From CAYFTL01 sp964346145 (GTDB lineage Bacteria; Bacillota; Clostridia; Christensenellales; Aristaeellaceae): a DNA stretch of 64,000 nucleotides. Under the pieces are notes generated by a model. That model ran no database searches. It was not told the origin of the DNA and saw only the letters and a program-made list of their open reading frames with translations. The translations under genes and the position numbers were made by a program. The stretch covers positions 62,001 through 126,000 of the forward strand of contig CAYFTL010000001.1 of NCBI GenBank assembly GCA_964346145.1. The letters run 5' to 3'. Below are positions 7,374 to 15,870 of the stretch, piece by piece (the stretch's first letter is position 1; the number at the start of each line of letters is the position of its first letter).

Positions 7374-8915
7374 TTAACGTTTGATCATGCCAGCTAACAC
7401 GTCCAACTGACGAACCCGCAAAAGCCATGTTGCTCCCAAATACACCGTAAAAGTGGCCATTGTGGACACTGCAAGCCGGATAAACGACCAGGTAGCCGTT
7501 TTGGGTGCCACAATCAAGTCAGATACAATCAGGCACGTAGCAACCGAGAGCGCTCCTGCGAACAGTATACGCACCAGCTGATCCGCAATGTTCCAAAATC
7601 CAATCTTGCCAAACCTTTTCCGGATGATATATAACAATAGCGCAGCTGCAACAAATCCCGAAATGGAGGTAGCCAGCGCCAAACCACCCACGCCCATAAA
7701 GCGCACCAATATCAGGTTCAACACCAAATTCAGCAGCAGTGAGACCATAGAAATCAACATAGGCGTCGCCGTGTCCTGGAACGAATGAAATACCCGGTTA
7801 AACAAATCCCGAAGCCCGAAGGCCAACACGCCCGCCATATAAAAGAAAAATGCCGAGCTTGTAGATATGACCGAGGCTTCGTCAAAAGTTCCGCGCTTGT
7901 AAACCAGCCGAATCACATCGTCACTCATACACAAGGAAACCACAACGATGGGCAAAATAGCCAGTGTAATAATCTCAATGCACTGCCCTACAATCTTGAT
8001 GACCCCTTTTCGGTCCCTGTCCACCGCGTGTTCACTCATTTTAGAAAATACAATCGTCGTCAGAGGCACCAGCAACACGCCCAAAACAAAGGTGATCAGC
8101 CGAAAAGAATAGTTCATTGAAGACACAGCACCGTCACCAAGACCGCTGCCTATCGCCACATCGATTAGATGGTTAATTTCGTTGATCGCCATGCTGAGCA
8201 ACGCCGGAATTGATAGCCGGATCAGCCTTTTGATGTACGGATCCCTTAGCTTGACATACAAGGTGTATCTAAAAAAGCTTTTTAAGAAAGGCGCCAGCAT
8301 AATCAGTTGCAAAACGCCGGCCACCACAACGCCGAAAGCAACCGCCCTTATACCGTATTGGTTAGAGAAAAGCACCGTTGCCAAGATGAGCGAAAAAGAC
8401 AAGGGAAGTCCGGTTAACTGGGCCGCCATAAACCGATCGCGTGCGTTCAATATGGTAGAAATAACAATTGTTATCACAAAAAACACGAGCCCGGGCATCA
8501 TTAACCGAGTAAGCTCCGCCGTTAAGTCCACTTTGCCCGGCACTGCCGCATAACCAGGGTAAACCAGCCGCACAAGCGGATCGGCCAACAGCATCATCAG
8601 CATCGAAAGGATCAGCGAGCCGATGGCCACCAGGTTGATGGTGTTACTGGCAAAACGGTCTGCCCTCTTTAAACTTTGCCTGCGACTGATTTGCATATAC
8701 ATGGGCACCATGGTGGAGGTGATCATAGAATTAAACAACAGCACTGGAATGTTGAACAGGCTGTAGGCGGATACGTAGGCATCGTTGGCCATCGTGGTGC
8801 CAAAATAGGCCGCCGTGATCATATCGCGCACAAAGCCGCCCAATTTGCTTATAAAAACAACTATGGTCACGGCCATGGTTGTTTTCATCATATTGCTGGC
8901 TTTCCTGTTTTTCAC
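7374..8915 (-). CDS. murJ: Lipid II flippase MurJ (MviN family)
   Basis: A 513-residue polytopic membrane protein with about 14 hydrophobic segments. The N-terminus (TMAVTIVVFISKLGGFVRDMITAAYFG, shown here only for its FISKLGG.VRD core) carries the MviN signature of a short basic loop after the first helix. MurJ moves lipid-linked peptidoglycan precursor across the cytoplasmic membrane. The start is a GTG at 8915 with AGGTG six bases upstream; no in-frame ATG with a site lies before the signature. It follows yajC, but a terminator stands between them, so it is probably separately transcribed. Distinct functions of MviN paralogues (for example exopolysaccharide flipping) cannot be excluded. 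Confidence 0.92.
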   Translation of the reverse strand: MKNRKASNMMKTTMAVTIVVFISKLGGFVRDMITAAYFGTTMANDAYVSAYSLFNIPVLLFNSMITSTMVPMYMQISRRQSLKRADRFASNTINLVAIGSLILSMLMMLLADPLVRLVYPGYAAVPGKVDLTAELTRLMMPGLVFFVITIVISTILNARDRFMAAQLTGLPLSFSLILATVLFSNQYGIRAVAFGVVVAGVLQLIMLAPFLKSFFRYTLYVKLRDPYIKRLIRLSIPALLSMAINEINHLIDVAIGSGLGDGAVSSMNYSFRLITFVLGVLLVPLTTIVFSKMSEHAVDRDRKGVIKIVGQCIEIITLAILPIVVVSLCMSDDVIRLVYKRGTFDEASVISTSSAFFFYMAGVLAFGLRDLFNRVFHSFQDTATPMLISMVSLLLNLVLNLILVRFMGVGGLALATSISGFVAAALLLYIIRKRFGKIGFWNIADQLVRILFAGALSVATCLIVSDLIVAPKTATWSFIRLAVSTMATFTVYLGATWLLRVRQLDVLAGMIKR

Positions 8916-8980
8916 AACAACACCTCATGCTTTACATCGCTTAATTCAAAAGAACATAACATCATAATCTTTGCAAACGA

Positions 8981-9010
8981 AAAACAGCGCCCAGATCAGA
9001 GCGCTGTTTT
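8981..9010 (-). terminator. Terminator of yajC
   Basis: A perfect 10-bp stem, AAAACAGCGC / GCGCTGTTTT, with a 10-base loop, six bases past the yajC stop and ending in T residues on both strands. Confidence 0.75.
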
Positions 9011-9015
9011 TATTT

Positions 9016-9375
9016 TTATACCATTGGCACTTCAGAATCATTCTCCAAAGGCACATTTTCCACGTTGCGGATTGCCCAGCGCGCAATAACAATGGGGGTC
9101 TTTGCACCGCCAACCTCTATGGTCACCGTGTCTTCCCGAAGTTCAGCAATGGTTCCATAGATTCCGCCGATTGTGCAAATCCTGTCACCCTTTTTGAGCT
9201 CTTCGAGCATCTTCTTAACGGCTTTGTCCTTTTTCCGCTGGGGGCGAATCAAAAAGAAATAGAAGACAACGCCCATCAACACCAGCATAACCACCATGGA
9301 AATTAACGATCCTGCGCCCTCAGCTGCAACTTGCCCTTGCACAGCACCATCCAACAAAATACCCAAATTCAACAT
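9016..9375 (-). CDS. yajC: Preprotein translocase subunit YajC
   Basis: A 119-residue protein with one N-terminal membrane helix (about 24-45, ending FYFFLIRPQRKK) and the conserved RPQRKK.K...ML..LKKGD...T.GGI.G....... pattern of YajC. It is the accessory subunit that joins SecDF to the SecYEG channel. The ATG at 9375 has GGAGGAG upstream. It lies directly downstream of tgt, the usual neighbour in many bacteria. No secD or secF follows here; murJ does. It is slightly longer than the common 85-110 residues because of a glycine/alanine-rich N-terminus. Confidence 0.95.
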   Translation of the reverse strand: MLNLGILLDGAVQGQVAAEGAGSLISMVVMLVLMGVVFYFFLIRPQRKKDKAVKKMLEELKKGDRICTIGGIYGTIAELREDTVTIEVGGAKTPIVIARWAIRNVENVPLENDSEVPMV

Positions 9376-9422
9376 TAACCAATCTCCTCCGTAACCATTC
9401 TTCAGTATTACATATGAACTTT

Positions 9423-9451
9423 ATTATACGCCACAGCCGCCATTTCCACAA
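9423..9451 (-). promoter_or_regulatory. yajC promoter
   Basis: On the minus strand, TTGTGG (9446-9451), a 17-base spacer and TATAAT (9423-9428) lie 48 bases before the yajC start. A short inverted repeat at 9479-9501 (ATTTCATG / CATGAAAT) lies between this promoter and the tgt stop and may weakly end tgt transcripts. Confidence 0.7.
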
Positions 9452-9510
9452 GCGCCTTTCCGGATTTTAAATATGACAATTTCATGGCTGCAACATGAAA
9501 TCCACTCAGT

Positions 9511-10635
9511 TTACCAACCATCGCGCCCATGGGTGGCATAAAAGGACTCCACGAAATCCAAGGTTGCATCCTGTTCAATGGCCTCGCGCATCTGCTCCAT
9601 CATGCGAATCAAAAACCGTAAATTGTGTATGCTGCACAAGCGCAAGCCCAAAATTTCCTCAGCTTTGAGCAAGTGCCGAATATAGGCCCTCGAAAAGTTG
9701 CGGCAAGCGTAGCAATCGCATTGATCGTCCAGCGGCGAAAAATCCTTTGCATATGCAGCATTTCTCACCACCAAGCGTCCATTATGGGTGAAAACGGTGC
9801 CGTTACGCGCAATGCGTGTTGCCAACACGCAGTCAAACATATCCACCCCGCGCAGCACGCCTTCAATCAAGCAATCCGGCGTGCCCACTCCCATCAAATA
9901 CCTCGGTTTGTTTTCCGGCAGTTCAGGGCAAACCACTTCCAACATATCGTACATAACGTCTTTGGGTTCACCCACGCTCAACCCACCGATTCCAAACCCA
10001 GGCAGTGGCAGTTTGGCCATTTCTTGGGCGCATTCGCGGCGCAAATCTTCATAAAATGCGCCCTGCACAATCCCAAAAAGCGCCTGGTCTTCCCGCTGTT
10101 TTGCCTTCATGCAGCGCTCAAGCCAGCGAAGCGTCCGGCGCATCGCGTTTTCAGCGCGATCGTAATCGCAGGGCCAAGGCGAACATTCATCAAACTGCAT
10201 GATGATGTCAGCACCCAGCTTTTCCTGAATAGCAATCGATTCTTCCGGCGAAAAAAAGTGCTTACTTCCATCCAAGTGGGAGCGAAACTCTACGCCCCTT
10301 TCACTAACCTTGCGCAACGCAGCCAGGGAGAACACCTGGAAGCCTCCGCTGTCGGTCAGGATCGGGTGCTGCCAATTCATAAAATTGTGCAATCCGCCCG
10401 CTTGGGCAACCAGATCTTCGCCCGGGCGCAAGTGTAAGTGGTAGGTATTGGACAAAATAATTTGCGAACCAATCTCTTCCAATTCGTTGGGAGCCATGGT
10501 CTTTACGCTGGCTTGGGTGCCCACCGGCATGTAAACCGGCGTCTCAATGACCCCATGAGGCGTGTGCAATCTTCCCCTACGTGCGCCGGTTTGTTTGCAC
10601 ACGTGCAACAGCTCATATTCAAACGGTTGTGACAA
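9511..10635 (-). CDS. tgt: Queuine tRNA-ribosyltransferase (tRNA-guanine transglycosylase)
   Basis: A 374-residue protein of normal length. Visible are DSGGFQVFS with the catalytic-site Asp, the substrate-binding GGLSVGEPK segment, DCVLATRIARNG, and the zinc site CDCYACRNFSRAYIRHL (three Cys and one His). It exchanges guanine-34 of GUN-anticodon tRNAs for the queuosine precursor preQ1. The next enzyme of the pathway, QueA, is also in the window but 43 kb away, so the usual queA-tgt pair is split. The neighbours tgt-yajC keep the common order. Confidence 0.96.
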   Translation of the reverse strand: MSQPFEYELLHVCKQTGARRGRLHTPHGVIETPVYMPVGTQASVKTMAPNELEEIGSQIILSNTYHLHLRPGEDLVAQAGGLHNFMNWQHPILTDSGGFQVFSLAALRKVSERGVEFRSHLDGSKHFFSPEESIAIQEKLGADIIMQFDECSPWPCDYDRAENAMRRTLRWLERCMKAKQREDQALFGIVQGAFYEDLRRECAQEMAKLPLPGFGIGGLSVGEPKDVMYDMLEVVCPELPENKPRYLMGVGTPDCLIEGVLRGVDMFDCVLATRIARNGTVFTHNGRLVVRNAAYAKDFSPLDDQCDCYACRNFSRAYIRHLLKAEEILGLRLCSIHNLRFLIRMMEQMREAIEQDATLDFVESFYATHGRDGW

Positions 10636-10674
10636 TTAATCTCCTCCGAATTTTGTAATCCTCTACGAAAACAA

Positions 10675-11019
10675 TTAGTCTTTCACGATCACGGCCAACA
10701 TTGCCAAATCTGTGTTCCCTGTGTTTTTAACCGAATGGCTGTGCCCGCTGGCAGTCAACATAGTGTCCCCTGCCTGCACCTGGACGACCCGGTCATCATC
10801 CTCCACCTGACCGCTTCCTTCGATAAAATAAAACAGCTCAGCTTCCCCTTCGTGCACATGCTTGCCAATAGAAGCGCCCGGCGCCAGACGGATTTCGGAA
10901 AATATGCGCAGGCGTTCGGGCAAAGCCCCCGGCAGCAAGTGGTGCAACACCGGAGTTCCTTCGCCGCCGCGCATGTTGGGTTTTTCTTCTATAAGCTGCT
11001 GTTGCTTGGTAATGATCAT
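10675..11019 (-). CDS. Small cupin-domain protein
   Basis: A 114-residue single-domain cupin. The metal-binding pattern GKHVHEGEAELFYFIEG (His, His, Glu) and the second-motif His in ASGHSHSVKNTG are present. The ATG at 11019 sits immediately after the coaX stop (11021-11023) with GAGGAAG inside the coaX end, so it is translationally coupled to coaX. The substrate is unknown; small cupins of this type include sugar-phosphate isomerases, dioxygenases and ligand sensors. Its constant link to pantothenate genes here hints at a role near coenzyme A metabolism, but that is inference from context alone. Confidence 0.8.
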   Translation of the reverse strand: MIITKQQQLIEEKPNMRGGEGTPVLHHLLPGALPERLRIFSEIRLAPGASIGKHVHEGEAELFYFIEGSGQVEDDDRVVQVQAGDTMLTASGHSHSVKNTGNTDLAMLAVIVKD

Positions 11020-11020
11020 A

Positions 11021-11806
11021 TTAATGCACTTCCTCTTGTTCACTATTTTTCTGATGAATGATGCGCAAACCCTTTAAGGTAAGCAGCCCGTCCAACACAT
11101 CAATGGCATCGGTTTCATCGGCGACCAGCAAACCCAACCCGCCCGTAGCGATAACCTTCGCGTTGGGCGCCTTTAGCTCTTCCTTCATTTTGTTCACAAG
11201 GTAGGTCACTTGTCCAACGTATCCATAAACAATGCCCGATTGCATATTGGTGATTGTGTTGCGCCCGATTACGCTTTCGGGCTTTACCAACTCAAACCTA
11301 GGCAATTTGGATGTGCGTTCTACCAATGCCTCGGCCGACAGGCGCAGCCCCGGACAAATTGCTCCACCTAAGAATTCTCCTTTGGCAGAAACCACGCCAT
11401 AAGAAGTCGCCGTGCCAAAATCGATAAAGATGCAAGGGCCACCATACAGCTCATATGCCGCCACTGCATTGGCAATTCGATCGCTGCCCAACTCGCGGGG
11501 ATGCTCATACTTAATATTGATACCTGTTTTTATACCGGGGGCGACAGACATCGGATCCATCTTAAAATAATTCCGGCACATGTGTTCAATGGTAAAGTTG
11601 ATGGTCGGCACCACAGACGACATGACGATTCCCTCCACCACATCGACAGACAGGCCGTTATGCTGAAATAGATTTGTAAGAAGGATTCCGTATTCATCTG
11701 AGGACATGCGGACGTTCGTGGCAATACGCCAATACTGCACCATTTCATCGCCATCAAATAAGGCCGTCTTTATATTGGTGTTTCCGATATCCAAAGTCAA
11801 AACCAT
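11021..11806 (-). CDS. coaX: Type III pantothenate kinase
   Basis: A 261-residue ASKHA-fold kinase. The phosphate-binding start MVLTLDIGNTNIKTALFDG, the IDFGTATSYGVV segment and the GGAICPGL.LSAEAL.....KLP pattern identify CoaX. It phosphorylates pantothenate, the first step to coenzyme A, needs a monovalent cation and is not inhibited by CoA. It follows an ECF-type membrane component and precedes a cupin gene on the same strand; one promoter upstream of the ECF gene likely serves all three. Confidence 0.95.
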   Translation of the reverse strand: MVLTLDIGNTNIKTALFDGDEMVQYWRIATNVRMSSDEYGILLTNLFQHNGLSVDVVEGIVMSSVVPTINFTIEHMCRNYFKMDPMSVAPGIKTGINIKYEHPRELGSDRIANAVAAYELYGGPCIFIDFGTATSYGVVSAKGEFLGGAICPGLRLSAEALVERTSKLPRFELVKPESVIGRNTITNMQSGIVYGYVGQVTYLVNKMKEELKAPNAKVIATGGLGLLVADETDAIDVLDGLLTLKGLRIIHQKNSEQEEVH

Positions 11807-11858
11807 ATTGCAATACCCTCTTCTGTGTATATTTTTATTCCCGATTCAAATAAAACTT

Positions 11859-12443
11859 TTATTTTTTCTTCGCTCGGCTCAGCGCACTCATCAAGGCAAT
11901 GCTTATCACCACGGCCACGATGCATTCCGGAATTCCGTTGGTGACAACCAGCGCACCTATGGCTTTAAGGGCGATGGCTGCTCCCTGCCCATCTGCGATA
12001 AACATGGTCGGCTGAACGATAAGCATAGCGCTTAGCGTAAAAACAGTGTTGGCCAAACTGCCCGCTGCAGCGCTCAATCCCCAAGCCAGTTTTTTTCGGT
12101 TTGGAAACAAGCGTGAAGCCAGAACAAATACCCCGAAAATAGCCGGCGCAATCAACAAGCGTGGCAAAATGGACACCAACGGATTCTGAAAAATAAAATT
12201 GCCCGTGCTAAACGAGCGATAGAAACTCAACCCGCCGAACAACAACCCCAGGCCGCTGCCCATCGCCAACCCTTCCAACAAGGTTCCGATGATTACCGGA
12301 ATGTGCATCAGAGTGAGCGCGACCCCCGGAATCGGCAAAAAACCCAGCGGCGTTACCCCCATGATGATGGATACGGCCGAAAGCATACCCATGACTGCCA
12401 ACCTACGAACCTGTTTGTGGTTCCGCGTGCGATTTTTAGACAT
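11859..12443 (-). CDS. ECF transporter S component, possibly for pantothenate
   Basis: About 194 residues with five or six hydrophobic segments. The stretch LPIPGVALTLMHIPVIIGTLLEG matches the substrate-specific (S) component fold of energy-coupling factor transporters (core P.V..TLMHIPVIIG). S components bind a vitamin and share an ATPase module coded elsewhere; no ecfA or ecfT is in the window. Location directly before coaX argues for pantothenate (PanT-like), since transporter and kinase would act in sequence. The ATG at 12443 has GGAGG upstream; an in-frame TTG two codons earlier overlaps the spacer. Confidence 0.85.
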   Translation of the reverse strand: MSKNRTRNHKQVRRLAVMGMLSAVSIIMGVTPLGFLPIPGVALTLMHIPVIIGTLLEGLAMGSGLGLLFGGLSFYRSFSTGNFIFQNPLVSILPRLLIAPAIFGVFVLASRLFPNRKKLAWGLSAAAGSLANTVFTLSAMLIVQPTMFIADGQGAAIALKAIGALVVTNGIPECIVAVVISIALMSALSRAKKK

Positions 12444-12539
12444 ATTCAATTCCTCCGTTCAAGTTCCTTTGGATACCTGACGTATTTTACCGACTGTGGT
12501 GACCAGTTCGATTCCTGTTACAGATATCGACTGAACAAA

Positions 12540-12568
12540 ATTATAAGGAATAATCCGCAAAAAAGCAA
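12540..12568 (-). promoter_or_regulatory. Promoter of the ECF-coaX-cupin operon
   Basis: On the minus strand, TTGCTT (12563-12568), a 17-base spacer and a perfect TATAAT (12540-12545). An imperfect hairpin (12571-12600, core TTTCCTAGGAAA) lies just upstream of the -35. Confidence 0.75.
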
Positions 12569-12602
12569 ACACACACAGCTTTCCTAGGAAAACTCTGTGT
12601 TA

Positions 12603-12788
12603 AATAATTCAAATGCATGATTTTCCATCACAGCGCAGCGTCAATTTCTGTCCTTTTTGCTTCTGTGCTCTGGGTGTTGCGAATCACAATTCCTTATAAA
12701 TCAAATCGTTTTCAGCGCCAAAGAATTCGCGTACTTTCTATGCAAAACCCAGCAATCCACTGCAAAAAAAAGCACACCGACGCAAGTT
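12603..12788. other. Spacer between divergent units, nothing recognised
   Basis: Part of the 393-base interval between the ECF gene and the VOC gene. Apart from the two promoters at its ends I see no gene, RNA structure or repeat here. Confidence 0.5.
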
Positions 12789-12791
12789 CTG

Positions 12792-12800
12792 TGCTATAAT
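12792..12800 (+). promoter_or_regulatory. Extended -10 promoter of the VOC gene
   Basis: TGCTATAAT (12792-12800) is a full extended -10 element; no good -35 hexamer lies 17 bases upstream. The VOC start codon follows 37 bases later. Confidence 0.6.
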
Positions 12801-12836
12801 ATAGCTGTATTATTACACGTACGAGGAGGAGTTTTT

Positions 12837-13250
12837 ATGCAACGCAATTGTGACCAATGTGGTGGGAAATTAATCGGCCTGGATCATATTGGCATTATGG
12901 TTACCGATTACGATCGTTCTTTGGATTTTTACGTGAACAAAGTCGGGTTTAAAATCCGCTCTGAAGAGCAGATGGGCGACATGAAGCTTGGCTTTCTGGA
13001 GGCCGGCACCTGTGTGTTGGAGTTGGTTGCCCTTCCAAACGCCCAACCCCGCCCGGCAGGCATCGTAGACCATGTAGCCATCCAAGTGGAAGAGATTGAG
13101 ATGCTAATGTGCAAAATGATTGAAAAGGGCGTTGTCTTTGAAACTCCGGATATTCAAGACAATAAAGAGCTGCTCGGCGGCGTTCGCAATGTGTTTTTCC
13201 GTGGCCCGGATCAGGAGCGCATCGAGCTCTTCGAATACTGCAACCGTTAA
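12837..13250 (+). CDS. VOC (glyoxalase-fold) family protein with N-terminal CxxC
   Basis: A 137-residue protein with two beta-alpha-beta-beta-beta modules. The four usual metal positions are occupied: His in LDHIGI, Glu in CVLELV, His in VDHVAI and Glu in ERIELFE. This fits a glyoxalase I, methylmalonyl-CoA epimerase or dioxygenase-type metal site; the substrate is not evident. A short extension NCDQCGG at residues 4-10 precedes the fold and looks like half of a zinc site. The ATG at 12837 has GGAGGAG upstream; a longer in-frame reading to 12657 has no site. It is a single-gene unit with its own promoter and terminator. Confidence 0.85.
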   Translation: MQRNCDQCGGKLIGLDHIGIMVTDYDRSLDFYVNKVGFKIRSEEQMGDMKLGFLEAGTCVLELVALPNAQPRPAGIVDHVAIQVEEIEMLMCKMIEKGVVFETPDIQDNKELLGGVRNVFFRGPDQERIELFEYCNR

Positions 13251-13290
13251 GAACGTTACCCGCCAGCTTGATTTTTTATTTAACAAAAGA

Positions 13291-13325
13291 CCTTGTCCGC
13301 TTAAATGCCGGACAAGGCCTTTTTG
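13291..13325 (+). terminator. Terminator after the VOC gene, probably bidirectional
   Basis: A perfect 9-bp stem, CCTTGTCCG / CGGACAAGG, with a 9-base loop and then CCTTTTTG. On the other strand it is followed by TCTTTTG, so it may also stop the convergent fucosidase gene. Confidence 0.8.
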
Positions 13326-13366
13326 TGTGTATTGCAGGAGCACAGGCCGATTTCTTCTATGCGTCT

Positions 13367-15712
13367 TTAATCAGGCAGGATTTCAATCGTTTCTCCCAAT
13401 TTGGGGCAAATCCGTAGCTGCCCACCTGGATATTCCACCTGCACGCTATCATCACAATCGATCACGCGTTTGATCAAGGCGCGCTGCAGCATGCCGTCCT
13501 TGAACCAAATGGAGATTTCCAAGCCGCTCTTAGCCCGCAGGCCTTGAACGCTGCCGTCCTTCCATTCCTCTGGCAATGCCGGAAGAAGCATCACCTTGCC
13601 GTTAAAGCTCTGCAAAAGCATTTCGGCAATGCCGGCGGTGGTGCCGAAGTTGCCATCGATTTGAAAGGGCGGGTGTGCGTCAAACAGGTTGGCGTAGGTG
13701 CCCCCACCCCCCATGTAATTGATCTCGGCCGATACATCCACCAATTGCAACTGGCGCTTGAGCAGCTTCAGCGCACGATTTCCATCGTGCAGCCGGGCCC
13801 ACAGGTTGACCTTCCACCCCAAACTCCAGCCCGTGCCGTCGTCGCCACGAATTTCTAGGCTCTGGCGACAGGCTTCGGCCAGGTCGGGCGTATCCTGGGG
13901 GGTGATTTCGTAATACGGGTGCAGTCCATACAAGTGGGACACGTGGCGGTGATGCACCTCGGTTTCCATATATTCTTGATCCCACTCCAAGAGCTGGCCT
14001 TTGCTGCCGATTTTGTAAGGGTAAATCCTGTCGACCGCCTCTTTCGCTTGCCGGAGCAAATCATCGGTTTTGTTCAAGCGTTCCATGGAGTAAATATAGT
14101 TGCGCAACACTTCGCGAACGATGGCGTTGGACATGGTTGCTGATTTTGCGATCACCGAGTCATCGTTGCCCTTAAAGGAAAATCCGTTTTCCGGGGAGGT
14201 CGCCGGCACGATGGACAGATAGCCCTCTTCTACTTCCCGCATAACATCCACATAGAACCGGGCAGCACGCTGCAATGCGGGCAGCGCACGCTGCTCTAAG
14301 AAATCATCGTCTTTTGCGTAGAGATAGTGTTCAAACAAATGTTGACACAGCCAACCCAGCGACATGGGCCAGAAGGCAAAACGGGCGCTTCCGAGGCGTC
14401 TATCCCCCACCGGATTGGCAAGGCGCCACAAATCGCTGTTGTGGTGGGAAACCGAACCGCCGGCTCCATAATGCACACGCGCCGTTTCTTCCCCGGTTTG
14501 AGAAAGCTGTGCAACAAGGTCGAACAGCGGCTCGTGCAGCTCGGACAGGTTACAGCTTTCAGCCGGCCAATAGTTCATTTCTGTGTTGATGTTTAGGGTG
14601 TAGTTGGAACTCCAAGGCGCCCGCAGCTCCTGATTCCAGATGCCTTGTAGATTGGTGGGCTGGGTTCCCGGCCTGGATGAAGCGATCATCAAATAGCGCC
14701 CATACTGAAAGATCAGCTCTATAAGTTCCTTATCATCCTGATTCGACAAAAAGTTTTTAAGCCGTACATCTGTAGGTAGGTGCGTATGTCGATCGTCCTG
14801 CAAATCGAAAGATACCCGCTCAAATAGGGCCCGGTGATCCTCCTCGTGTCTTTGAAGGAGGGTTGCGTATTGCACCCCCGTAACCTTATCAATGTCCGAC
14901 TTTAAGAGCGCTTGCTCATTCAATCCTTGGGTAAACGGATGTTGAGCATATCCATTGAAACTGGTGCGCGCGAATAGTTTTATAATCAGCTCATCTGCAT
15001 TTTGAATTTCAAGGGATTCTTGGGTTGCGTGAATCCGTCCGCCCGTTTGCTCCACCGCGAGCGCAACCGCAAAGCGCATGCCCTTGCGCTCGTCCTCTTC
15101 TTCATAGCGGACAGGATTGTCGCTGTCCACATAGTTTGGCAACACGTTGGATGGACACAAGCCATCCAAAACGAGTGTATCTTCCGAACAATAGATTGAA
15201 TGTTTTAGCTGGCTCGTCAGCATCGCCTTGCAATTGATGCTGCCCGGTCGATCGGCCGAAATCTGCACCACCAGCAGTTGATCCGGGTGAGAAATAAAAG
15301 TTTCACGTACATATTGTACGCCCTGGGAAGCGAAGCGAGTAACCGCCACGCCCCGGTTTAAATCCAGTTCGCGCGTATAATTTTCGTGCTCCTGCACGTC
15401 AAATTCCAGCACCAGATCCCCCATGGGCATGTAGGACTGGGTATAGGGTCCCAACATATTCTGTTCGATGATCTTTTGCGCTTGGGTATATTCTTCATCG
15501 ATGACGAGCTGCTGGACGCGACCAAATTGTTCGCTTGCATTGAAAAGGTTTGTGTCTCGCGGGTAGCCCGACCAAAGGGTATCCTCGTTAAGGCCGATTC
15601 TTTCTTTTTGAACGCCCCCAAATACCATGCCGCCGATGCGGCCATTGCCCAAGGGCAACGCCTCTTCCCAGTGCCGTGCGGGCTGATTGTACCAAAGCTT
15701 TGATTGTTTCAT
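13367..15712 (-). CDS. GH95 alpha-L-fucosidase
   Basis: A 781-residue glycoside hydrolase family 95 protein. The N-terminal beta domain starts KLWYNQPA..WEEALPLGNGR.GGMVFGG, the usual GH95 opening. In the (alpha/alpha)6 barrel, Asn374 and Asn376 in YTLNINTEMNYW, Glu576 in QLLEWDQE and Asp686 in FQIDGNFG match the catalytic residues known from Bifidobacterium AfcA. GH95 enzymes invert and release terminal alpha-1,2-fucose from galactose (some act on alpha-L-galactose). No signal peptide is present, so it acts in the cytoplasm on imported oligosaccharide. It follows the Opp-type importer genes, though a strong terminator separates them. The ATG has GGAGG upstream. Confidence 0.93.
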   Translation of the reverse strand: MKQSKLWYNQPARHWEEALPLGNGRIGGMVFGGVQKERIGLNEDTLWSGYPRDTNLFNASEQFGRVQQLVIDEEYTQAQKIIEQNMLGPYTQSYMPMGDLVLEFDVQEHENYTRELDLNRGVAVTRFASQGVQYVRETFISHPDQLLVVQISADRPGSINCKAMLTSQLKHSIYCSEDTLVLDGLCPSNVLPNYVDSDNPVRYEEEDERKGMRFAVALAVEQTGGRIHATQESLEIQNADELIIKLFARTSFNGYAQHPFTQGLNEQALLKSDIDKVTGVQYATLLQRHEEDHRALFERVSFDLQDDRHTHLPTDVRLKNFLSNQDDKELIELIFQYGRYLMIASSRPGTQPTNLQGIWNQELRAPWSSNYTLNINTEMNYWPAESCNLSELHEPLFDLVAQLSQTGEETARVHYGAGGSVSHHNSDLWRLANPVGDRRLGSARFAFWPMSLGWLCQHLFEHYLYAKDDDFLEQRALPALQRAARFYVDVMREVEEGYLSIVPATSPENGFSFKGNDDSVIAKSATMSNAIVREVLRNYIYSMERLNKTDDLLRQAKEAVDRIYPYKIGSKGQLLEWDQEYMETEVHHRHVSHLYGLHPYYEITPQDTPDLAEACRQSLEIRGDDGTGWSLGWKVNLWARLHDGNRALKLLKRQLQLVDVSAEINYMGGGGTYANLFDAHPPFQIDGNFGTTAGIAEMLLQSFNGKVMLLPALPEEWKDGSVQGLRAKSGLEISIWFKDGMLQRALIKRVIDCDDSVQVEYPGGQLRICPKLGETIEILPD

Positions 15713-15840
15713 CCCAGCATTCCTCCATCTTTCATCACTGCAAAATAGATTTCATTAAAAAATTAACACAACTTTACACAGCTAAGGTACATGATTGCCG
15801 CCCAATTTGCAAGGTTTATTTGGGTTTCCAAAAAAGTTTA

Positions 15841-15870
15841 AAAAAATAAGAACTGCTTGCAGTTCTTATT
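15841..15870 (-). terminator. Terminator overlapping the stop codon of the last importer gene
   Basis: A perfect 12-bp inverted repeat, AATAAGAACTGC / GCAGTTCTTATT (15845-15870), with a 2-base loop includes the oppC-like stop codon and is followed by six T on the minus strand. Confidence 0.8.

Noticed and set aside
12571..12600. Imperfect hairpin upstream of the ECF gene as a riboswitch
   Set aside because: It lies upstream of the -35 of the operon promoter and is not transcribed with it; it fits no riboswitch class that I know.
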